Assembly: GCF_037440165.1 (NCBI RefSeq)
Contig: NZ_JBBIUQ010000015.1
Location: forward strand, 14,163-78,162
Direction: 5' to 3'
Source: Ignavibacterium sp037440165
GTDB lineage: Bacteria; Bacteroidota; Ignavibacteria; Ignavibacteriales; Ignavibacteriaceae
Length of the DNA stretch: 64,000 nucleotides
This document shows positions 35,362 to 44,369 of this stretch, one piece after another. The notes beneath the pieces were generated by a model. That model was not told where the DNA came from. It saw nothing but the letters and a program-made list of their open reading frames with translations, and did not search any database. Made by a program: the position numbers and the translations under genes. Each line of letters opens with the position of its first letter. The first letter of the stretch is position 1.

Positions 35362-36336
35362 ATGAAAAGCATATTACCAAAAGATTTATCAGTTCCAGAA
35401 GTGCAAAGATTGCTGCAGGGTGGAATTGGTCCCAGACCGATAGCACTTGTTTCAACTATTTCAAAAAATGGAGCTAATAATCTTACTCCATTTTCATTCT
35501 TCAATGTATTTGGAGCTAATCCGCCAGTGATTGCATTCTCTCCTTCAAGAAGGGGAAAAGATGGTTCATTGAAAGACACATATCTGAATCTGGTCGATAC
35601 AAAAGAATGTGTTGTGAATGCAGTAACTTACTCGATGGTTGAGCAAATCAGTTTAGCATCAACCGAGTATGAATATGGAATAGATGAATTTGTAAAATCC
35701 GGATTAACACCAATTGATTCGGATTTAGTTAAAGCTAAGCGTGTAAAAGAATCACCATTTCAGATGGAATGTAAACTTTTAGAGATGAAAAGTTTCGGTG
35801 AAGGTGGTGCATCTGCAAATATAGCAATCTGCGAAGTTGTAAAATTTCATGTTGCAGAAGATTTATTTGTGAATGGTGTTATTCATCCAGATAGAATTGA
35901 TTTGGTTGCAAGAATGTCTGCGGATTTTTACTGTCGCGCAAGCGGAGATGCAATATTCGAAGTTGAAAAACCTATAAAGAAAAAAGGAATCGGTTACGAC
36001 CAATTACCTGAGTTTATGAAACAATCATTTGTTTTTTCTGCAAATAATCTTGGCAAGTTTGCAAATGTAGAAAGAATTCCAACTGATGAAGAAGTAAATG
36101 ATTTTATTAATCATATAAAAGAGGAATCATTTACTGATTATGAAATTTCAGAGGAAGCTTTTGACAGATATCAACGACTTGGAAATTATGAACATATGCT
36201 TCGCTGTTCGCTTGATTTGAATTTACCTTCTGAAAGAAAAAAATATTTTCTTGAATTAACTGCCAAACTTGCTTTGGAAAAAAATGATTCTGATTTTGCC
36301 TGGAAGACTGCTTTGTATTCTGGTAAGTTTAATTAA
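35362..36336 (+). CDS. Flavin reductase-like domain protein with C-terminal extension
   Basis: A 324-residue protein. Residues 1-205 form a flavin reductase-like (FMN-binding split barrel) domain, with G-P-R-P-I-A-L-V-S-T early and N-L-T-P-F-S-F-F-N-V near 36-45. Residues about 210-324 are a predicted helical extension without a recognised family. It lies inside the tyrosine operon, 28 bases after the hydrolase gene and 14 before the acetoacetyl-CoA synthetase gene. A link to homogentisate degradation is therefore likely, but its reaction is unknown. It might support an oxygenase with reduced flavin; no such oxygenase is adjacent. Confidence 0.75.
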   Translation: MKSILPKDLSVPEVQRLLQGGIGPRPIALVSTISKNGANNLTPFSFFNVFGANPPVIAFSPSRRGKDGSLKDTYLNLVDTKECVVNAVTYSMVEQISLASTEYEYGIDEFVKSGLTPIDSDLVKAKRVKESPFQMECKLLEMKSFGEGGASANIAICEVVKFHVAEDLFVNGVIHPDRIDLVARMSADFYCRASGDAIFEVEKPIKKKGIGYDQLPEFMKQSFVFSANNLGKFANVERIPTDEEVNDFINHIKEESFTDYEISEEAFDRYQRLGNYEHMLRCSLDLNLPSERKKYFLELTAKLALEKNDSDFAWKTALYSGKFN

Positions 36337-36350
36337 TCGGAGACAAAGAA

Positions 36351-38303
36351 TTGAGCGAACTTCTCTGGACACCTTCAGAAGAAAGAATTACAAACTCTAA
36401 TATTTATAAATTTCTACGATATATCTCCGAAAAAGAAAAATGTTCTTTTTCTGATTATCATCAGTTATATCATTGGTCAATCAAAAACATAGAAAAATTT
36501 TGGGAACACATCTGGAATTATTCTAATATCATTCATAAAAAAAATTATTACCAAGTTCTGATCGATAAAGGCATTAAGGATTCAGTTTGGTTTCCTGGAG
36601 CAGAAATAAATTTTGCTGAAAATCTTTTGAGACATAATAATGATAAGACAGCTCTTGTATCTTATCGTGAAAATTATCCTGCGGTAAGAATAACTTATTC
36701 GCAATTAAATGAAATTGTGAGAAAAGTTTCAAATGCTCTCAAAAATTATGGAGTGCAAAAAGGTGATAGAGTTGCAGGTTATGTTGCGAATGTTCCTGAA
36801 GCAGTGATAGCAATGCTGGCAACAACTTCACTCGGTGCGGTCTGGAGCAGTACTTCACCGGATTTTGGTATTGAAGGTGTTGTCGATCGTTTCGGGCAGA
36901 TAGAACCAAAAATTCTTTTTGCCACAAAATCATATTATTATAATGGCAAATTCATAAGTAATCTTGATAAGATTTTTGAAGTAAAAAAACGAATCCCTTC
37001 GATTGAAAAAGTTGTATTGATTGATGAATATTTCGCCTTCACACCAACAAAAAAACAAAGATCGGAACAAAATGAAATACTGAACTTCTCTGAGCTGCTG
37101 AATTATCCACAAGAAGATTTTCAATTTGTTTACCCTGAATTTGATCATCCGGTTTATATAATGTATTCTTCCGGAACAACAGGAAAACCAAAATGCATTG
37201 TTCACGGTGCCGGTGGAACTTTGCTGCAACATTATAAAGAACTTGTTCTGCATACTGATTTAAAAGAGGTAGATGTTATTACATATTTCACCACTTGCGG
37301 TTGGATGATGTGGAACTGGCTAATCAGCTCGCTTCAAACAGGTTCAACAATAGTTTTGATTGATGGAAATCCTGTTTCACCATCAAATGAAAGATTATGG
37401 AAAATAATTGAAGATGAAAAAATTTCGATCTTTGGTACAAGTCCGAAATATTTAACGCTAATTGAAAAATCCGGATTAATACCAAAAGAAAAATTTAATC
37501 TTAATTCATTAAAGACAATTTTATCAACTGGTTCTCCGCTTACAGATGCAAACTTTCATTGGGTTTATGAAAATGTAAAAGAAGATGTTCTGTTATCATC
37601 AATTTCCGGAGGAACTGATATTATTTCATGTTTCATGCTTGGTTGTCCTATTCTTCCTGTTTACTCAGGCGAAATTCAGTGTCGTGGTTTAGCGATGAAA
37701 GTAGAATCCTGGGATGAAAATGGTAAATCTTTGATTGAAGAAAAGGGCGAACTTGTTTGTACAGCTCCGTTTACATCCAGACCCATTTTTTTCTGGAATG
37801 ATCCAGATGGTTCGAAGTATCATCAGGCATATTTTAGTTTTTATCCGAATGTTTGGAGACATGGAGACTATATTAAAATTAACAATAACGGTGGAGTAAT
37901 TGTCTATGGTAGATCAGATTCTACATTAAATCCCGGAGGCGTCCGAATAGGTACAGCTGAAATTTATAAAATTGTTGAAGCAATGGAGGAAGTTTCTGAC
38001 AGTCTTGTTGTTGGAAAAAATATAAACGGAGATGTGGAAGTAATACTTTTCGTTGTATTCAGACCTGACTATCATCTCGATGAAGAATTAATAGTTAAGA
38101 TAAAAGATAAAATAAGAACTGAAACTACTCCGCGGCATGTTCCCGCCAAAATATATCAAATAAAAGAAGTTCCCTACACAATCAGCGGAAAAAAAGTAGA
38201 GATTGCAGTTTCAAAAATACTTAATGAAGAAGAAGTTGATAACAAAGATGCATTGGCAAATCCACACGCACTCGATCAATTTTATAATTTCAGAAAAATC
38301 TAA
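36351..38303 (+). CDS. Acetoacetate-CoA ligase (acetoacetyl-CoA synthetase)
   Basis: A 650-residue ANL-superfamily adenylating enzyme starting at TTG, with a cggag site upstream. The N-terminus (L-L-W-T-P-S-E-E-R-I) and length identify the acetoacetyl-CoA synthetase branch. The P-loop-like Y-S-S-G-T-T-G-K-P-K and the late S-G-K-K-V-E-I catalytic lysine loop are present. It activates acetoacetate, the product of fumarylacetoacetate hydrolysis, so it completes the tyrosine pathway to a CoA ester. The end overlaps the convergent thioredoxin gene by four bases. Confidence 0.93.
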   Translation: MSELLWTPSEERITNSNIYKFLRYISEKEKCSFSDYHQLYHWSIKNIEKFWEHIWNYSNIIHKKNYYQVLIDKGIKDSVWFPGAEINFAENLLRHNNDKTALVSYRENYPAVRITYSQLNEIVRKVSNALKNYGVQKGDRVAGYVANVPEAVIAMLATTSLGAVWSSTSPDFGIEGVVDRFGQIEPKILFATKSYYYNGKFISNLDKIFEVKKRIPSIEKVVLIDEYFAFTPTKKQRSEQNEILNFSELLNYPQEDFQFVYPEFDHPVYIMYSSGTTGKPKCIVHGAGGTLLQHYKELVLHTDLKEVDVITYFTTCGWMMWNWLISSLQTGSTIVLIDGNPVSPSNERLWKIIEDEKISIFGTSPKYLTLIEKSGLIPKEKFNLNSLKTILSTGSPLTDANFHWVYENVKEDVLLSSISGGTDIISCFMLGCPILPVYSGEIQCRGLAMKVESWDENGKSLIEEKGELVCTAPFTSRPIFFWNDPDGSKYHQAYFSFYPNVWRHGDYIKINNNGGVIVYGRSDSTLNPGGVRIGTAEIYKIVEAMEEVSDSLVVGKNINGDVEVILFVVFRPDYHLDEELIVKIKDKIRTETTPRHVPAKIYQIKEVPYTISGKKVEIAVSKILNEEEVDNKDALANPHALDQFYNFRKI

Positions 38304-39115
38304 ACGTAAAGTGCTCTTCCAAAATCTCTTCTGTGTTTTAGCGTAACTTCATGCTCTTCGCCGAGATACTTGAATATTGCTATACAGGCTCTTCTTGCAC
38401 CTTCATCATCATAAGCTTTATTTTCTCTGATTAATTCAATGAATTTTTCCAAAGCACTTTCAAATTTCTTATCTCTTAAATCTTTTATTGCTTCAATGTA
38501 GAATGCTTTTACAGGATTATCCTCAAGTTCATCTTTGTTTTCGAGTTTTTCAAACAATTTGCTCATAGTAGTAATAGCTTCTGCTAGCTCAACAGTATGA
38601 TTTGACAGCTGAGCACTTTCAACTAATCTTAAAGATTCTTTAGGATTTTCATAAACTAAAATTTTTGCAAGCAGAATTTTCACTTCACCATTGTTTATAT
38701 CACCATTATGAACTTGTTCAAGAATAATTTTTGCATCCTCAACTTTACCTTCAGCTAAAAGCATTTTTGCTTTCTCAATCATATCCGAAAATTTACTTGG
38801 AATTGATTTCTGCAGCCAATCCTCAATCATATGTTCAGGCAACGCTCCAGTAAATTCATTTATTACTTTTCCTTTGTGAAAAAGTTTAACATTAGGAATT
38901 CCTCTTATCCCATACTCGTTTGCTATTTCAGGAAATTTATCAGTATTCAGCTTTACAAGTATCCACTGATCTTCATATTTCTCTGCAAGTTTTTCGAGTA
39001 CAGGTCCGAGAATTCTGCAGGGCGCACACCATTCAGCCCAGAAATCAACTAGTACTGGTATCGTGAAGCTCTGTTCAATAACATCTTTCTGAAAATTATT
39101 TGTATCGTAATTCAT
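38300..39115 (-). CDS. Thioredoxin-TPR protein (CnoX/YbbN-like)
   Basis: A 271-residue protein. The N-terminal thioredoxin domain (1-110) has an intact W-C30-A-P-C33 active site and the cis-Pro segment (R-G-I-P-N-V). The C-terminal 150 residues are TPR-like helices, as in E. coli CnoX (YbbN), a thioredoxin-type holdase that hands proteins to GroEL or DnaK. E. coli CnoX has lost the CxxC pair; here it is kept, so redox activity is likely. No signal peptide is present, so it acts in the cytoplasm. Confidence 0.87.
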   Translation of the reverse strand: MNYDTNNFQKDVIEQSFTIPVLVDFWAEWCAPCRILGPVLEKLAEKYEDQWILVKLNTDKFPEIANEYGIRGIPNVKLFHKGKVINEFTGALPEHMIEDWLQKSIPSKFSDMIEKAKMLLAEGKVEDAKIILEQVHNGDINNGEVKILLAKILVYENPKESLRLVESAQLSNHTVELAEAITTMSKLFEKLENKDELEDNPVKAFYIEAIKDLRDKKFESALEKFIELIRENKAYDDEGARRACIAIFKYLGEEHEVTLKHRRDFGRALYV

Positions 39116-39182
39116 TACTTCCTCTCTTTTATTTTCCGGCGATAAGATGAAAAAAATATTTTTTGGTTACAGATTTCAGTCA

Positions 39183-39190
39183 CAAATTTA
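39183..39190 (-). promoter_or_regulatory. Candidate -7 element for the thioredoxin-TPR gene
   Basis: CAAATTTA on the plus strand reads TAAATTTG on the minus strand, a TAnnTTTG match 68 bases before the start codon. No -33 element was recognised. Confidence 0.33.
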
Positions 39191-39226
39191 TAAAATCCGA
39201 TAAGCTTCTTTATTGAAATAAATCAC

Positions 39227-39234
39227 TAATTTTG
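39227..39234 (+). promoter_or_regulatory. Candidate -7 element for the Rieske/cytochrome operon
   Basis: TAATTTTG matches TAnnTTTG and lies 26 bases before the Rieske start codon, in the 144-base divergent gap with the thioredoxin gene. No -33 TTG was seen at the usual spacing. Confidence 0.38.
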
Positions 39235-39259
39235 TTTTGAAACAATTTCTGTATTAGTC

Positions 39260-39646
39260 TTGAACAGAAAAAAATTTCTGAAAATACTTTTCGCATCTTT
39301 CGCTGTAGGTTTTGTTTATTTATGGAACAGACTTACCGAATCAGTCTCTGCTTCTGTTAGAAATAAAAATCAGATTACCGTTCCTGATAATTTTGCATTG
39401 GGAGTTACAGTGACTGAAAATTTTATTGTTATTAAATCGAAAGAGCAACTTAAAATCCTAAGCTCCAAATGTACTCATCTTGGCTGCAGGATCACTGGTT
39501 CTGTAAATAATATTTTTACTTGTCCTTGTCACGGTTCACAATTTAATGTTGATGGTGAGGTAATGAGTGGTCCGGCTATGAAACAATTGAAAATGCTAAA
39601 ATTCAAAATTGATAAAAAGAAAAATCAAATAACTATTTTCATCTGA
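39260..39646 (+). CDS. Rieske [2Fe-2S] protein
   Basis: A 128-residue protein starting at TTG; there is no in-frame ATG before the domain. An N-terminal membrane anchor (about 6-22, preceded by N-R-K-K-F-L-K) is followed by the Rieske fold. Box I is C71-T-H73-L-G-C76 and box II is C88-P-C90-H91-G-S, giving all four cluster ligands and both disulfide cysteines. It is short for a bc-complex Rieske protein (usually 150-200 residues). It lies one base before the cytochrome b/multiheme gene, so together they form a quinol-oxidising complex. Confidence 0.92.
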   Translation: MNRKKFLKILFASFAVGFVYLWNRLTESVSASVRNKNQITVPDNFALGVTVTENFIVIKSKEQLKILSSKCTHLGCRITGSVNNIFTCPCHGSQFNVDGEVMSGPAMKQLKMLKFKIDKKKNQITIFI

Positions 39647-39647
39647 A

Positions 39648-42629
39648 GTGTTGAAAGATAAAATCGGATTGTTTTACAGATTTTGGGATTTACCATTCGG
39701 AAATATTGCAACAGCATCATTTATCATTGCAGTTCTGAGTGGTGTTCTGCTTGCATTACCTTTTGATGTTAAAAATCCCTATGAATCAATTTCATTTTTT
39801 CTTATTGTTAATCCTTCCGCAGTATTTTTCAGAAATGTTCATTACTGGTCTGCTCAGATTTTTTTAATGTTTACTGTACTTCACATCGTTGATCATCTCA
39901 GAAGGAAAACAGAATACAAAATTAAAGATGGCGTCTGGCTCAGATTAACAGTATCGTTACTTATTTCTTTTTATGTAATGCTGAGCGGATTTATTCTTAA
40001 AGCTGATGCAGATTCTCAACAAGCTTTCAGAATATTTGAAGCATTGTTAAATGAAATTCCTTTAATTGGTAAAAGTATTTCCTTAACTCTGCTTGGAAGT
40101 GAAGGTGATTTACAGATCATCTATGTAAATCACATAGCAACTGCAACGGTTATCTTATCTGTAATAATAATTGAACATTCCAGAATCATCTGGCCGAGAC
40201 TTTCAATTTTTACTTATTCTTTATTTGCATCAATAGTACTCGGATATATTTTCACTCCGATGCTGCATGATGGTCTACATCCGGTAGTCAAAGGACCCTG
40301 GTATTTTGTTGGACTTCAGGAGATACTTCACTGGATTTCTTACTCGCAGCTTGTAATACTTTTAACTTTTATTTTTATGCTGCTTTTTTATTTCATCAAA
40401 AAATTTCCTGAACAGATTTCTTCATACATAAAAAAGTTATTTGCTTTTGCGGGTTTACTTTATCTTATCCTTACTATAATTGGTTATTACTTCAGAGGTG
40501 AAAATTGGGAATTTGTATTGCCGTGGAATAATTCTTACAAATTTATCTCTGATTTTACACCTCAATCCGGATTTGCTGATATTGAAATTAATGATGAATC
40601 ACTTCAATCATTAAAGACTATTATGGGAAGAAAAGAAGGTTGCATTGTTTGTCATAAAATGAATGGTTTTGAATCATCGCACAATCCGGAAGTAATAGGT
40701 TGTTATAGTTGTCATCGCGGGAATGCGTTTACACTTAACAAAAATGCTGCACACGCAGGAATGATTTTGATTCCCGGAAATTTGAACGATGCTCATTTAA
40801 CTTGCGGAACTTCGCAATGTCATTCTGATATTTTCTCAAGAGTAAATAACTCAATAATGAGTACACTTAGCGGTATTGTAAGTGTAAACAGATATGTATT
40901 TGATGAGAGCAATTCTCCAACAATGTTGAATCATATAAAAGATATCAAACACTCTGATGCAGATTCACATTTACGGAATTTGTGTGCATCGTGTCATCTC
41001 GGAAATGAAAAAACTGATTGGAAAATGATTGATGAACTTTCACGCGGTGGTGGCTGTAATGCCTGTCACTTAAATTATAGCAATGAAGCAATTCAACAAT
41101 TGAACAATTACTTAAAGTCTCCCAGAGGGATGGCAAGCCAAAAAGTCAAAGTTCAAAAGTCAAATGAAAGTAAAGTTGATTTTCCGAAAATTCATCCGCA
41201 ATTAAATCTTAATATTTCTGATAATCATTGTTTTGGTTGTCACAGTCGTTCAGGAAGAATTTCAACCAATTACGAAGGCTGGTTTGAAACACTTTTAGCA
41301 GAAGATGAATTAAAATTGTTCAGCTATGCTAGAAACTTCGACAGTCATCCTGAATTTATTTCAGGATCTGAGAAACCAAAACAAAAATTGTCTGACATCA
41401 GTCAAGTTCAGCTTGACAATAACAAAAAAGAATATAGACTCTTAACGGATGGACGAGTCTTTCAAAAAATACAAGACGATGTTCATCACAAAGCCGGAAT
41501 GGAATGTATTGATTGCCACATTGCACAGGAGGTTATGGGAGATGGAAATTTACATAAGCACAAGGAAGATCAAGTAAAAATTCAGTGCACCGATTGTCAT
41601 TCCCGAAATATCAATTCAATTTCTTATAATGAACTTGATTATGAGTCGAAAAAAATTATTGATATCAGAAAATTTATGAGACCCGGAACAGAATTCATTT
41701 CAACTAAAAATGATAACATCGCGTTCACTAATTCTTACATTACTGAAACTGGTTCGACATATCTCATTACAAAAAATAAAAAAGATTCTTTGACTATCAA
41801 GCCACCAGCATTTGTTTGCACTGAAGGAAAATCACATAAGCGACTGTCTTGTAATTCCTGTCATACACAATGGGTATCATATTGTGTGGGTTGCCATACC
41901 ACTTATGATAAAAACGAAGAAGGATTTGATTTGTTGGATAATAAAGAAATAAAAGGCAGTTGGATTGAATCACCTTCTGATTTTTATGTTGATTATCCGG
42001 CACTTGGTGTCAGAAAAAATAAATCAGGGAAAGAGATAATCGATACATTTATTCCTGGAATGATAATTACAATGGAAAACTTAAAATCTGATAAGAATAA
42101 AAAAATATTTAAACGATTATATGCTCCGACCTTTTCGCATACCATAAATAAAAATGGAAGAAGCTGTAAATCGTGTCACAATAATCCTTTGGCACTTGGA
42201 TATGGTAAGGGGGAATTGATTTATATTATTATTGATGGCAAAACTAAACGTCAAACTGAACTTGTTTCAGCTTCTAAAACATTAGTTAAGAGTGTTGAGA
42301 TTCAGAAACGAGATTTGCCTGACGGCAGTCAGGTTCGGAATCTCAATTCAAATTATACTGGTAGATGGACTTTTACACCTCATTTTGATGCTCATAAAGA
42401 AGACAATCTTCCCAAAGATGCTTGGATAGGTTTTCTGCAAACAAGAGATGTTTCATCAACAACTCGAACTAATACAAGACCTTTCACAGTTGAAGAACAA
42501 AAAAGAATATTACTTGTTGGTGCTTGTTTAACCTGTCACGATGAGAATTCTAAAGTTATGAAAGAAAGTCTGGTTGACTTTGAGAAAATCCTAAAGAAAG
42601 TTTCTGTTAAATGTGTTTTACCGAGATGA
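39648..42629 (+). CDS. Cytochrome b fused to a multiheme c-type cytochrome
   Basis: A 993-residue protein starting at GTG directly after the Rieske gene. Residues 1-285 are a cytochrome b-type membrane part with about seven helices and candidate haem b histidines (N-V-H-Y-W, V-L-H-I-V-D-H, V-N-H-I-A, I-E-H-S-R). A degenerate PEWY-type motif reads G-P-W-Y-F-V-G-L-Q-E. The rest carries eleven CxxCH motifs (Cys at 332, 352, 446, 470, 528, 620, 647, 735, 746, 840, 960) and one CX4CH (386), so probably twelve c haems. It would pass quinol electrons through the Rieske protein to periplasmic haems. Linkers at about 485-510, 565-595 and 868-900 look like later insertions. Confidence 0.88.
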   Translation: MLKDKIGLFYRFWDLPFGNIATASFIIAVLSGVLLALPFDVKNPYESISFFLIVNPSAVFFRNVHYWSAQIFLMFTVLHIVDHLRRKTEYKIKDGVWLRLTVSLLISFYVMLSGFILKADADSQQAFRIFEALLNEIPLIGKSISLTLLGSEGDLQIIYVNHIATATVILSVIIIEHSRIIWPRLSIFTYSLFASIVLGYIFTPMLHDGLHPVVKGPWYFVGLQEILHWISYSQLVILLTFIFMLLFYFIKKFPEQISSYIKKLFAFAGLLYLILTIIGYYFRGENWEFVLPWNNSYKFISDFTPQSGFADIEINDESLQSLKTIMGRKEGCIVCHKMNGFESSHNPEVIGCYSCHRGNAFTLNKNAAHAGMILIPGNLNDAHLTCGTSQCHSDIFSRVNNSIMSTLSGIVSVNRYVFDESNSPTMLNHIKDIKHSDADSHLRNLCASCHLGNEKTDWKMIDELSRGGGCNACHLNYSNEAIQQLNNYLKSPRGMASQKVKVQKSNESKVDFPKIHPQLNLNISDNHCFGCHSRSGRISTNYEGWFETLLAEDELKLFSYARNFDSHPEFISGSEKPKQKLSDISQVQLDNNKKEYRLLTDGRVFQKIQDDVHHKAGMECIDCHIAQEVMGDGNLHKHKEDQVKIQCTDCHSRNINSISYNELDYESKKIIDIRKFMRPGTEFISTKNDNIAFTNSYITETGSTYLITKNKKDSLTIKPPAFVCTEGKSHKRLSCNSCHTQWVSYCVGCHTTYDKNEEGFDLLDNKEIKGSWIESPSDFYVDYPALGVRKNKSGKEIIDTFIPGMIITMENLKSDKNKKIFKRLYAPTFSHTINKNGRSCKSCHNNPLALGYGKGELIYIIIDGKTKRQTELVSASKTLVKSVEIQKRDLPDGSQVRNLNSNYTGRWTFTPHFDAHKEDNLPKDAWIGFLQTRDVSSTTRTNTRPFTVEEQKRILLVGACLTCHDENSKVMKESLVDFEKILKKVSVKCVLPR
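41347..41419. repeat. Palindromic repeat inserted in frame in the cytochrome gene (site 1)
   Basis: ATCCTGAA (41347-41354) pairs with TTCAGGAT (41360-41367). GTCAAG (41401-41406) pairs with CTTGAC (41412-41417), nested in TTGTC/GACAA (41388-41392, 41415-41419). The sequence is translated as D-S-H-P-E-F-I-S-G-S and following residues, between two haem motifs. The first palindrome resembles a dispersed repeat I recall from Bacteroidetes-type genomes. Confidence 0.6.
42256..42344. repeat. Palindromic repeats inserted in frame in the cytochrome gene (site 2)
   Basis: CTGAA (42256-42260) pairs with TTCAG (42266-42270). A larger hairpin follows: GAGATTC (42297-42303) with GAATCTC (42338-42344) around CCTGAC (42319-42324) and GTCAGG (42328-42333). 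The translation includes T-E-L-V-S-A-S and R-D-L-P-D-G-S-Q-V-R. It lies in the long spacer between the haem motifs at residues 840 and 960. Confidence 0.6.
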
Positions 42630-42708
42630 CATATGGACACTAAGAAACTTTGTGTCTTCGAGACTTTATGGCAGTTGAAGAAATTCCGATAAATAATAAT
42701 GAAATAAT

Positions 42709-42716
42709 TATATTTG
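42709..42716 (+). promoter_or_regulatory. Candidate -7 element for the phosphatase gene
   Basis: TATATTTG matches TAnnTTTG and lies 28 bases before the chosen ATG at 42744, in the 114-base gap after the cytochrome gene. No -33 element was recognised. Confidence 0.4.
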
Positions 42717-42743
42717 CACTTCAAAAAGTCAATACAATATAAA

Positions 42744-44369
42744 ATGAAAACAAAAATTATTTTTTTCTCTTTAACACTCAGTTTAGTATCATTTTTATTT
42801 GCACAATCACAACGCCCAAAACTTGTAGTCGGAATTGTTGTAGATCAAATGAGATTTACAGACCTGTATCGTTATTATGATTTTTATTCTACAAATGGTT
42901 TTAAAAAATTATTGTCGGAAGGAAGTAACTTTACATACGCGCATTACAATTACGAATTAACAAGTACAGGTCCGGGTCACGCTTCAATTTATACAGGTAC
43001 AACTCCTTTCTTCCACGGCATAATTGGAAATGATTTTTATGACAAAAGAAATAACAGAATGCTGAACTGTGTTCAGGATGATAATTCAAACGGCGTTGGA
43101 ACCACGAACTCAAATGGAAAAAAATCGCCGGTTAATCTATTATCATCAACAATCACAGATGAATTAAAACTTTTCACAAATAAAAAATCCAAAGTCTTTT
43201 CGGTGTCAATTAAAGATAGAGGAGCAATTATCCCTGCAGGACATATGGCTGATGGAGCTTTTTGGTATGATAATAAAATTGGTAAGTATGTTACATCAGA
43301 TTACTACATGAATCAACTTACTTCATGGGTAAAAAATTATAATGATAAAAATTTTGTTGAGAATTTTTTATCATCAGACTGGAACCTTCTGCTAAATAAA
43401 TCATTTTATGAAATCAACTCACCCGATGAATCATCTTATGAAAAAGATTTATTTAAAGAAGGAAAAACATCCTTTCCTCATTCATTTAACAACCTGACGA
43501 ATCAGGAAAAATATAATGCATTTCAATTTACTCCTTTTGCAAATCAGACTGTACTTGAATTAGCAATTGAAGCTGTTAAAAATGAAAATCTTGGCGCGGA
43601 TGAAATAACAGATTTCCTTGCGATAAGTTTTTCAACCTCTGATTTAATGGCTCACGAACTTGGAAATTATTCTTATGAATTAATGGACATTTATCTCAGG
43701 ATCGATAAAAATATTTCTGAGCTTTTAACTTTTTTGGATAATTATGTTGGTAAAGGAAATTATATTTTGTTTCTTACCTCTGACCACGCAGGAATTGAGA
43801 CTCCCGCTTACTTAAAAGATAATAAAATGCCTGTTGGTGGAATCGAAGCTGATCGGGTAAGAGATTCGATTAAAGCATTTGCAAAAAGAAATTTTAAATC
43901 TGAAGAAATAATTGAAAATTTTTCGAACAGACAAATCTTTCTGAATTATAATTTTATCAGAAAAGCCAATCTTGATTTATCAGGTGTTCAGAATGAATTT
44001 GCACAATATCTTCGCGAAACTTTTTATGAAATTCAATCAGTATTTACACGAGATAATCTTGAAACCCAGATTGCATCAAGAACTAGTAATAATACAATTT
44101 TGAATGGATGGAATCCTTCACGGTCAGGTGATATTGCGTTTAACTTGTTGCCCGGTTATCTGAACAATTTTATAGAAAAAGGAACAACACATGGATCAGG
44201 TTATAATTATGACACACATATACCATTAATATTTTACGGCTGGAATATACCAGCCCAAACAGTAAATAAACCTGTTTATGTTGTTGATATTGCAGCAACT
44301 TTAGCATCACTTATGATGATTAATGAACCAAATGCTTGTATTGGAATCCCTGTTCTAGAAATAAAATAA
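42744..44369 (+). CDS. PafA-like alkaline phosphatase/phosphodiesterase
   Basis: A 541-residue exported enzyme of the alkaline phosphatase superfamily. The ATG at 42744 is chosen because it gives a clean signal peptide (about 1-21, ending F-A-Q); an in-frame ATG at 42714 adds ten residues and lies on the candidate -7 element. The N-terminal metal Asp (V-V-D-Q-M-R) and the nucleophile region T-S-T-G-P-G-H-A-S fit PafA-type monoesterases with Thr as nucleophile. The later S-D-H-A-G and G-S-G-Y-N-Y-D-T-H supply metal ligands. It probably releases phosphate from organic esters in the periplasm. Confidence 0.87.
   Translation: MKTKIIFFSLTLSLVSFLFAQSQRPKLVVGIVVDQMRFTDLYRYYDFYSTNGFKKLLSEGSNFTYAHYNYELTSTGPGHASIYTGTTPFFHGIIGNDFYDKRNNRMLNCVQDDNSNGVGTTNSNGKKSPVNLLSSTITDELKLFTNKKSKVFSVSIKDRGAIIPAGHMADGAFWYDNKIGKYVTSDYYMNQLTSWVKNYNDKNFVENFLSSDWNLLLNKSFYEINSPDESSYEKDLFKEGKTSFPHSFNNLTNQEKYNAFQFTPFANQTVLELAIEAVKNENLGADEITDFLAISFSTSDLMAHELGNYSYELMDIYLRIDKNISELLTFLDNYVGKGNYILFLTSDHAGIETPAYLKDNKMPVGGIEADRVRDSIKAFAKRNFKSEEIIENFSNRQIFLNYNFIRKANLDLSGVQNEFAQYLRETFYEIQSVFTRDNLETQIASRTSNNTILNGWNPSRSGDIAFNLLPGYLNNFIEKGTTHGSGYNYDTHIPLIFYGWNIPAQTVNKPVYVVDIAATLASLMMINEPNACIGIPVLEIK

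Noticed and set aside
42640..42672. Sequence after the cytochrome gene with repeated ctttgtgtctt-like units
   Set aside because: It resembles a short dispersed repeat remnant but is too degenerate and short to define as a feature.
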